In this document: one piece after another, positions 56,559 through 64,000 of the stretch
How the letters are laid out: every line of letters begins with the position of its first letter
Position numbering within the stretch: position 1 is the stretch's first letter
Source: Symsagittifera roscoffensis
Lineage: Eukaryota; Xenacoelomorpha; Acoela; Convolutidae
Direction: 5' to 3'
Length of the DNA: 64,000 bases
Assembly: GCF_963678635.1 (NCBI RefSeq)
Contig: NC_087065.1
Span: forward strand, 15,907,156-15,971,155
Translations under genes and position numbers: made by a program
The notes under the pieces: generated by a model
What the model saw: the letters and a program-made list of their open reading frames with translations, nothing else
Told to the model about the DNA's origin: nothing
Database searches by the model: none

Positions 56559-57281
56559 CAGTGCTCATTTAAATTAATCGTACAAAAGCGTTAAGCTTAA
56601 AAGTTAAAACGAGTTTTTCTCAAATTGGGTGAGTTTAGGTGAAAACTTATCAAGACAAAACTTGCCTAAAATTTTAGCAGAAATAATATGATGTAATTTA
56701 TTTTGCAAAGTTCGGGCCCAAAATATTACCCCAATAATGGGTCATTTTGGCTTTTCTTAATTAATCATAAATTACGCCAAAAATACCCTGTCGATCACTG
56801 ACATAGTTATATCAAAGTGCGCCCCTTATATAGCCCAACAAACCTTAACAAGGGTATATTCTCCAAAACATTGTATAAAAAACAAAAATATCATTAAAAA
56901 AGGTCGTTTTTACTTTATAAAATACCAACTTTTTTACTTAAAAACAAACTTTAAACGAATTCCAAATTTTTTTTGGAGGATATACCAGCGTTAAAATTTA
57001 TTGGGCTACATAAGGGGCTCACTTTGATACAATTATTTCAGTGATTGACTGGGTATTTTTGGCTTAATTTGTGAATAACTAAGAAAAGCCAAAATGGCCA
57101 TTTTTGGGGTAAAATTTTGGGCCCGAAATTTGCAAAATACATTACACCATATTAATTCTGCTAAAAATTTAAGCAAGTTTTGTCTTTATAAGTTTTCATC
57201 TAAACTCAACCCAATTTGAGAAAAACGTGTATTAAAATTCAAGTTTATCTCGTTTTGTCCGGTTAATTTAAATCAGCACTG
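56559..57281. mobile_element. Tc1/mariner-type foldback MITE
   Basis: A 723-bp sequence that is almost one palindrome. Arms about 56559-56885 and 56950-57281 are complementary with scattered differences. Ends are CAGTGCTCATTTAAATTAA and its near complement finishing AGCACTG, each preceded or followed by TA (56557-56558, 57282-57283), the TA target preference of Tc1/mariner. No transposase. Confidence 0.88.
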
Positions 57282-57283
57282 TA

Positions 57284-57649
57284 CTCATCAGCAAAAAAAA
57301 AAATTTAAAAATGTTCTGTTAAAAGTTTGAGAAAATATGATGAGAATGCAAATGCTGGAGAAAACCGATACTGTGAGAAAAAACAAAGCTTTAATTAACT
57401 CATCATTTCCTATTTTGGTAATTTCTAAAAGTAAACATTGAAAACTTATGGTGCTGTTACTCATGTTCTGTGCAGTTGGTAGCACATTTTTTCACTCTTT
57501 TTAGACTGTAATTTGAAGAGCTAATCAATTGGGATTTTTTTGCGACAAGAAGTTTTTGAAGTTTAAGAGTTCGTATAAATGAAACTTTTGAAATACTATA
57601 TTTTTCCTTTTATAAACCTACAGAATCAAGTTTGGATTAAGACTTTAGT
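57284..57649. other. Non-coding or unresolved
   Basis: A minus-strand frame (57288-57485) has an N-glycosylation-like NMSNST and a hydrophobic run, but no linked signal. I leave it unassigned. Confidence 0.3.
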
Positions 57650-58040
57650 TTATGTGTTGATGGTGAGATCAATTTCGTCATAGTTTGATTTGGAAAGCAA
57701 TCCGTCTTTTGATACGCCATAATAAATAACAAAATTAGCGCATGTTTCGTAAAACAGGTTCAGTTGCTGTTTGCTTAAAGTCTTGCGCAGTCGATTTCAC
57801 AGAAATCAATTTGCTTCTTTTTAACAAAATAAATGTTATCTTTGAATTCCAGTTTTTTATCGAGATACAAACACAAAATAATAAAAACGGACATTTGCTC
57901 AATGCCTTCGTTTTGAGATAAGTAGTTGGACTTTGCTAACCGTTTAGTGAACTGTTTTGTTTGTATCTAAGATCAAAGTCAATTTTGCTTATGTCCATAA
58001 AAGGCGTTATTCCTGACGAGGCGCCAATTACGAAGGGCAT
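57650..58040 (-). pseudogene. Decayed coding sequence, unknown family
   Basis: Minus strand from ATG 58040: MPFVIGASSGITPFMDIS, a frame change near 57950, then RLAKSNYLSQNEGIEQMSVF and KLEFKDNIYFVKKKQIDFCE. Another frame change follows near 57790, then KQQLNLFYETCANFVIYYG and NYDEIDLTINT with a TAA at 57650-57652. About 128 codons in three frames, all protein-like. I recognise no family. Two frameshifts suggest a pseudogene. Confidence 0.45.
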
Positions 58041-58452
58041 CCTTTAGCTACATCAACCGGATTTTGAAACACCTCAATTGTACACCTGGAAAATCACTTT
58101 AACAGTTTTGAAATTTTAAACATTCAAACCATTAAGTAGAGAATCAATCAGTAAAGCATATAACTGGTAGTTAAAAAGATCATGAACTGGAAGTTTGCTT
58201 CGAAACAATAAATAAAATTTTGTGAAGTCTTTAGAAATTTTTTGTCTTGAAGTCCCGTGGGCGAAAAGAAGGAAATTTTCCGTTGTTATAGAGAGGAAAA
58301 AGTCTAAATCAGGTATAATTCAAAACGTTTTTTTAGCTTTAAGCTCTCGTTTTTTCTAAAAAAAAATCTTTTAAATTGTAAATCAACTACTCAACAAATA
58401 AGGACATAGGTGCATATTTGTTGTTTCTTGTTGAAAGAAACTATTTGTTTGA
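58041..58452. other. AT-rich spacer
   Basis: No feature supported. Confidence 0.4.
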
Positions 58453-58815
58453 CATCCTAGTCGAGATCCTGCTCAGAAACTGCCATTAGCACATACAGGG
58501 CACGTACTACCAGGGCTCATCTGTTACAACCAGCTCCATAAAAATCTGAAGTCATACCATACCTATCATAAAGCAGATAAAATTATGGAATGCAAAACTG
58601 CTCTAAAAATTTTAGGGTTCAAATAAATTGTCAAGGATGACAGTGTCTCTTACAAAATCAAAAAAAAACAGCTCATCTTTTTCCAAAAATAAACGATCAA
58701 AAACCTCTCAAACTGCTCATACTAAAGGAAGATTTTGAGCGTAGTGGTCTATAAAAAAACCGTTCAAACTGCTCAAATATTGCTTGAAATTGGACTTTAA
58801 ACCTCGACTCAGGTA
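58453..58815. mobile_element. Short relative of the CCGCTCAAA element
   Basis: Begins CATCCTAGTCGAGATCCTGC and ends ACCTCGACTCAGGTATC, the same inverted ends as 36644-37400. A few CCGTTCAAAC and CTGCTCAAAT words remain inside. No tRNA-like insert. Confidence 0.55.
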
Positions 58816-58959
58816 TCAATATAAACTAGTTTCGAGATAAATTTTATGACTAGTTTTTGTCTCAATTCGGTAATAAATTAGAGGATCTAACCGCTCCTTA
58901 GCTTCTTTTAATCGTAATTTTAAATCCAATTTCAAACGTTATTCTTTTAAACGTAATAT

Positions 58960-59155
58960 GCCAAAAACCTGAATTCAAAATACCAATTTTCACAAAAAAT
59001 GATCAAATGGTAAAAAAATTCTTCAAATCCAGCTCACAATATGGATACCTTTCAGATGCTCCAAAAAATTCAATTGGTTATAAACGGCTAGTTGAAGTTC
59101 GACGATTTTGGTCTGAAGGAAAAACCACATCGAACACAAATACTTGAAAGCAGGG
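58960..59155 (-). mobile_element. Helentron-like fragment
   Basis: Retains the reverse of the internal blocks (aatgatcaaatggtaaaa, GGCTAGTTGAAGTTCGACG, CACATCGAACACAAATA) without either terminus. Confidence 0.45.
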
Positions 59156-59159
59156 TCGA

Positions 59160-61900
59160 AATTAGGGGGGCATGGGGCGGACGTTTTCTCTCAGGGACTC
59201 AACCCCCTACCAAAGTTTTTTTGTAAATAAAAATTTTTTAAGAATAATTAAAAACATTTTCGGTTGTTGCCTCTTTTTTAAAAAACGTATCACCTGCGGT
59301 GTAAAAATTTTCATAAAGAAGAGTCTTTGTCGTTTTGTTAGTGCTCTGAAAAAAATTTTAGGTCAAACTTCTAAACTGTCGACAAAGCTCCTCTAGAAAA
59401 AATCTGAGATCCACGCCTGGTGAAACATATGTGAGTGTTTATGGAACCCCCAATTCGGAGGGTTTTGTACAAACAATTAGGTCAATTAAGGAAGTTAGGC
59501 GATTTTAAACAGATGGTCGACTTTTCGAGAATATTTTTCACTAGCAAGAAAAGCGTAATTTTTTATTTAGTGCTTCAGTTTTTCTACAAAAACAACGAAA
59601 CTTTTCTTCAATCACCCAATTACGTTTTGCGAATTCTACTTGAGAATTTTTTTTCAGAAACAGTTTGAAGATATTTCGATAAAAGGTCAAAATTTCGATT
59701 AATTTTTGATCAACTTTTTTGTTGCATTCTATCATTCTCTGATTCCAAAAAGAATTTTTTAGAAGTTGGTGTTTTAGATATTCAAGTATAGGTGTAACTT
59801 AAAATTTATATGCCTGATACATGTGCAATTCTTTTACTGAGCCACCTTGTTGATTTTTTTTTTAAAAAATTAGGGGCTAAAATCTTCGTTTTCTTAAAAA
59901 TGTTCTCAAAAACAAGAACGCTGCAAAGTTTGTATATTGCAAAAACCTTTAGCTTACTTCGTACAAAAGGATAGTTGCGATACGATAAATGCTTCATATC
60001 AATCAGTTTTGGGCTCTTAAGTCTCGCTGCCGCCTCATGTAAGTTCTACTTTTTTGAAGCAATGGGCGGGTCTAAGAGGTTTTTGATGACCAAAACCATT
60101 TGGAATGTCCTTTTCAATCAGCATAGCAAATGGATGCGTGATGAAAAGTTATAAGAGTTCGTTTTGCAGGGGGAAGGAAAAAGAGCCATTTTTAAACTTT
60201 GTTAGTTTGACGATCAAGGTGCTTGCGGAGGTTGTGGGAGGGTGAGGCTGCCAGTTAAAATCCTTTTTTGAAATCTGATCTAACTGCCTTTAAGTTAAAT
60301 CTTATTTTTTTTGGGGTGGTTGTTTTTTTTGAGGGGATTGGGAGCGCGCTCCAACAAAAAACATTGTTTCGTAGAAATTTTCTTTTGAAGCTGATTAAAA
60401 ACTTCTCGTTCGTGGCTTGTTTTTTTTTCAAATTGTCACAAGCGTTTCAGAAAATATTTGTTAAATTGCGTCTTTATAGTGTATTGTGAGAGCTTAGTAA
60501 AAAAATTTTGGTCTAGTTTATAAATGGTCGACAAAAGCTCGCAAGAAAAAATCCCAGATCCTCGACCAAACATATATGAGCGTTTATGGGACCCCCGTTT
60601 TGGGAGAGTTTTGTAAAAACAATGCGGTCAAAAAAAGGAAATTAGTCACTTTTAAACAGATGTACCAACATTTGGGAATACTTTCTTTAGTAACATAAAA
60701 AGCATAACAACAGAGAAACAACAACGAAACTTTTCTTAGGTTGACCCAATTGATTTTTTCGAAATCTGCTTAAATAAAATAGGGAACGCTGCATTACTTG
60801 TATCTAGCAAAAGCCTATAGCTTCATTTGTACAAATAGATGGTTTTCATACGATGAGAAAATGCTTCATATTAATCAGTTTTTGGACTCTTTTGTCCTAC
60901 AACCGCCTCACAAGTAAGTTTTACTTTTTTCGGAGTAATGGGCGGTTCTGCGAGCTTATATGAGGAACATATCTATATGGAATGACCTATTTAATCAGCA
61001 TAGCTATGACTGCGTGAATAAAAGTTAAAAATTGCAGGGGGAGGGAAAAGAGCCGTTTTTGCAGTTTCATTAATTTGCCGATCAAGGAGCTCGGGGCGGG
61101 TGGGGAGAGGGTGGTGTTACCAATTAACAAAAACTACTTGTTTTGAAATCTAAGCAAAAAGTTCCCCAGCAATTTTAGTAAACTTTTATATGCCAACAGT
61201 TTAGGTCTAGTTGATTTTTGAGGGGATGAGTAGTGCCACTCAACAGAATGCAATTTTTTTATTATTATTTTAAAAAACTTCCTACAACCATAATCGTTTG
61301 TGGACTGGTTTTTTTTTCAAAATGTCACATGCGTTTTAGAAAATTTGCGTGAAATAGCGTCTTTATACTTTTTTTATGACAGCTCTGAAAAATAGTCGAC
61401 TTCTAAATGGTCGATTTCTAAATGGTCGACAAAATTGCTCTAGAAAAAATCCTGGATCCGCGCCTGGTTAAGTATATGACCCTGTTTATGGAATCCCAGT
61501 TTTCGCATGGTTTTGCACAAATTATGAGGTCAAAAAGGAAGTTGGTCGACCTTTAACAGAAGGTCGATCTTTCAGGAAAAAAATTATTTAGTAACAAGAT
61601 TCAACTTTTCAATTACTGCCCCAGTATTTCTAAAACAACGAAGCTTTCGTCCGTTTTTATACTTTTCTTACCTCGACCCTGATTTTGCAAACTCTGCTTG
61701 AAAATTTTTGGCAAAAATATTCGATCATTTTTCAAAATTTGATCAACATACTGATTTACAGTTTTCTTTGTCTGCCTCATATTTTTCGATCAGTAAAAAA
61801 AGTTTTGTCGAATTTTTTTTCGTTTTCTAATTTTTTTCATTTTTAATTTTCGTCTTATTTTGCCTTCGCCCAAGTTACACATTCCCCTTTTTTATCTTAC
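59160..61900. repeat. Three diverged tandem units of about 1 kb
   Basis: Landmarks recur in order near 59400/60545/61450 (AAAATC..GATCC.CG.C), 59437/60577/61480 (GTTTATGGRACCCC), 59520/60660/61560 (AACAGA-GGTCGA-like), and 60165/61030 (GCAGGGGGA..GGAAAAGAGCC). Frames with similar Phe/Lys-rich sequence in the units (59172-59396, 60268-60489) are AT-driven and not convincing. Confidence 0.7.
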
Positions 61901-62080
61901 TGCTTTAATTTCTGCAGGAAGCTTAATATCAAAGGTGAAACAATTTTAACCAATTAGGTCCTTAAAACTCTTTTTTTTCATAACTATATTTATCTCAGAA
62001 CTCAATTTTTACGATAAAGGTGAACGGGAACATAGCACCATAAATTAGGGAATTTGAGTTTCAATATGTTCATTCAATCA

Positions 62081-62169
62081 TCATACATAATAAAGTGCGT
62101 TCTTTCTTCTGCTTGAGTTCGATTTGTTCAGTTTCGTTTGAGTTTCGTCGGCCGTCTTGGATGTTGGAG
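62081..62169 (-). CDS. Unknown gene, terminal exon
   Basis: Read after TTTAAG. Two bases complete a codon started in the previous exon (A plus CT, Thr), then 28 codons rich in Lys, Asn, Ser and Thr (TSKTADETQTKLNKSNSS) and the stop TGA at 62081-62083. Phase agreement with the exon at 62375-62459 is exact. No domain is recognised. Confidence 0.55.
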
Positions 62170-62374
62170 CTTAAATTGAACCAACAAATTAGACCTTTGA
62201 AAATTTTACGAAAAGAAAAGATAAATACATTTTTTCGCCTCATCTTTATACAGACAATAAAGATAAGGGCGCTCCAATAACTTTATAGGAATATCCAACG
62301 CCCTCGACCCTTTTAGTTATTTTATTAATTAAACTGTCTAATTATGTGTCTGAAACTACAAAAAATGAGCTTAC

Positions 62375-62459
62375 TTTTGAAGACTCCTGCCTTCTGCTTT
62401 GAGTAAATTCTAGTCGCCTTTCCAACCAGAGGTCCTTGGAGGGGCGAACTTTGAATGTT
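62375..62459 (-). CDS. Unknown gene, penultimate exon
   Basis: Acceptor TCTTTTTAG, donor GTAAGC; 28 codons plus one base. It contains SSPLQGPLVGKATRIYSKQK, the least low-complexity part of the protein and the best handle for a search. Phase 0 at its start fits the large exon upstream. Confidence 0.7.
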
Positions 62460-62818
62460 CTAAAAAGAGAGAGAGAGAAAAGTTGTTCAAACTTGTGAAA
62501 TAAAGCAACACGTAGGAATGGTAAAAACCACAGTTTTAGGTCATATTCGTTTTAATATGCTGTCTGCAATAGGTTGGATCGGCAATTTGCAGGCCTTCGA
62601 TTTATTGGGTATTTTAGTATACCCATTCTTGGTATGAACAAAATGATTTGTGAACTAATATTAAGCAGGGGGAGTTTAACACAAGCCATACTAATTCTAT
62701 TCTGAGTTTTTTTTGCCATTTTTTAAATTCGCTAGCTACCAACAAGCAATGAAAACCGATGAAAACAGCAATTTGAATTGAATTTAAATTGAATTTAATT
62801 GAATTTAAAACAACTCAC

Positions 62819-63404
62819 CTCGAATTTGCTCGGTAGTCCACCCTTGTTCAAAGAACTCAGCCCAAACTTATGTGTCGGCCGTACTGCTTCGGCTGGCGCC
62901 GTATCCGAGTACCGAACCATCGGCTTTCTTTCCTTGTCGACTTTCCCCACCAACTGGGAAATCCTTCCCCCCTCGACGACTGTAGAGTTAGAGCTATTTT
63001 GGGAATTTGACGTTGATGGGGGTGTTATGTTGTTATTTTTTCCTTTTACGTCTACAGGTCCCTGGTCCGTTTGGCTTACATGTTTTATTGCGCTTTTTCG
63101 AGTCAAACTTGTCGACTTTGAGTTGTTTGTTTCTTTGATGGTACTACTGAGAGACTGTTTATTTTTATTTGATAGAGATGTGTTTTGTTGTTTGTTCGTG
63201 GTTTGGGTTTGGGTTTGGCCACCGATAATGCCTGAGAAAATGCGGGATTTTCGTTTAGTTGATGAGGTTGTAGGTTGTGTTCTGGGGGGAGACAGTTTGC
63301 TGAAAGTTTTATTGATTGACGTGGATTCTTTCCTGGTTTTGTTGATGACGATGTCCCTGCGTTGGAAACTGGACGAGTTTGCGTTTCTTGTCGGATCAAG
63401 TTTG
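62819..63404 (-). CDS. Unknown gene, large internal exon of a disordered protein
   Basis: A 586-nt exon from acceptor ATATATTTTCAG to consensus donor GAG-GTGAGT. It is open for 195 codons with no Met-led frame of that length, because it starts inside a codon. The protein is polar and low in hydrophobic residues, rich in Ser, Thr, Asn, Lys and Gln (QTQTQTTNKQQNTSLSNKN, KETNNSKSTSLTRKSA). It ends with the more ordered-looking KFGLSSLNKGGLPSKFE. It looks like a disordered region of a nuclear or cytoskeletal protein, but I can assign no function. Upstream exons lie beyond the repeat at 63.66 kb or outside the window. Confidence 0.75.
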
Positions 63405-63659
63405 CTGAAAATATATTTAAAAAAATTGTTAACTCCAGTCCTAAATCTCTATGCATTTATGGATGGCCCTATGCTAGTACTGGACCTATGACTTTTCTTG
63501 CGCTGAAAAGTGGAGCTGGATTAAATTAGGACAAAAAATGGGTTTTCCCAGCTTTGTTTCCAAATAGGAATCCTTGTAATAACTCGCAGGAACCAAGTAT
63601 TCTTATAGGAACACAATCGGTCCCTCAAAATTGGATGCCAAAATTTAAAGTTCACCCTG
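63405..63659 (-). other. Intron of the unknown gene
   Basis: A second acceptor-like site (CTTTTCAG near 63504) precedes 17 open codons (RKKSHRSSTSIGPSINA), which could be a small upstream exon, but no donor with the right phase is convincing. Confidence 0.35.
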
Positions 63660-63975
63660 ACAAAAAAAATTGATTCAAAATTGAGTTGACAGAATTGGGG
63701 GGGGGGGGGGTGGCAGACGCGCCTTCTTCAAGAAGCCATTCGTCCCTCCCCCCTGCCGACCCAAAAGGTCTTCCCTTTGAGATATTTTGAGATATCCATT
63801 TATTTTATTGAGACCCCAAAATTTTTCTAAAGTGCCTTCAGCGCCGTTATACACTAATATGAATGGGGAAGAGCACGCCGAAAAAAAACACGGTTCTTTG
63901 GACAAAATTGTCCAAGAAGGGCCTACAGACGCTTTTATGGTCTGTTTTTTTTTCGCCTGCATTGCAAAAAACTAG
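63660..63975. mobile_element. Remnant of a G-rich-ended MITE
   Basis: A poly-G run at 63699-63710, GGCAGACGCGCC, CCCCCCTGCCGACCC and AGCACGCCGAAAAAAAACACGG resemble blocks of the elements at 38085 and 27387. Frames on both strands come from this repeat. Confidence 0.4.
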
Positions 63976-64000
63976 GCCAAAACAGTCCGCATCTAAATTA

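Noticed and set aside
63103-63491. Two overlapping frames on opposite strands (117 and 230 codons)
   Set aside because: Both overlie the 586-nt exon read in another minus-strand frame with proper splice sites; the 230-codon plus frame is Val/Leu-rich antisense.
1-64000. CRISPR arrays, bacterial operons, ribosome-binding sites, riboswitches
   Set aside because: No regularly spaced direct repeats with unique spacers and no prokaryotic gene organisation; the exon-intron structure is animal-like.

Overview
The window looks like non-coding-rich nuclear DNA of an invertebrate animal; I cannot name the species. The base composition is AT-rich. Genes are split into short exons by long introns with GT..AG borders (donors such as GTAAGC and GTGAGT, acceptors such as TTTTCAG). 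Gene families are animal-type (a CAP/SCP secreted protein and an S1 trypsin-like protease), and much of the DNA is made of mobile elements. There is no bacterial operon structure. One 200-N assembly gap lies at 22823-23022.

Layout. 610-2395 is a large imperfect palindrome built from small inverted-repeat elements. 4110-13501 is a complete but broken Ty3/gypsy-type LTR retrotransposon on the minus strand, with LTRs, a GTCTC target duplication, a tRNA-Ser-type primer site and fused gag-pol. Inside it is an identical 1850-bp tandem duplication of the integrase region. A solo LTR of a second family sits at 14347-14756, and a full copy of that family (410-bp LTRs, no recognisable retroelement genes inside) at 34068-36167. 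From about 17.16 to 37.96 kb a CAP-domain gene can be traced on the plus strand as four exons whose splice phases fit where they can be tested. A central exon is missing and may be in the gap, and a retroelement sits in its last intron.

39.5-43.0 kb is an array of inverted-repeat elements rich in AGATCT that separates two minus-strand coding-like pieces. 50.3-54.0 kb is an array of about 540-bp non-autonomous elements with Helentron-like ends, partly head to tail. 54.26-56.0 kb holds a decayed trypsin-like protease on the minus strand. 56559-57281 is a Tc1/mariner-type foldback element, 57650-58040 another decayed coding stretch, and 59.16-61.9 kb a diverged tandem repeat of about 1 kb. 62081-63404 contains the last three exons of an otherwise unknown minus-strand gene, recognised by matching splice sites and phases.

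The most unusual points are: a disordered integrase tail with four SUMO-interaction-like motifs, a PPxY motif and basic nuclear-localisation-like patches; a gag start codon formed across the LTR/primer-site junction; a CCC-N3-GGG dyad repeated throughout the retrotransposon in several reading frames and in non-coding parts; the Helentron-like family with hairpins that vary mainly in their loops; and a tRNA-like sequence with a UCA anticodon. Gene assignments rest on motif reading and splice logic only; no database search was possible.
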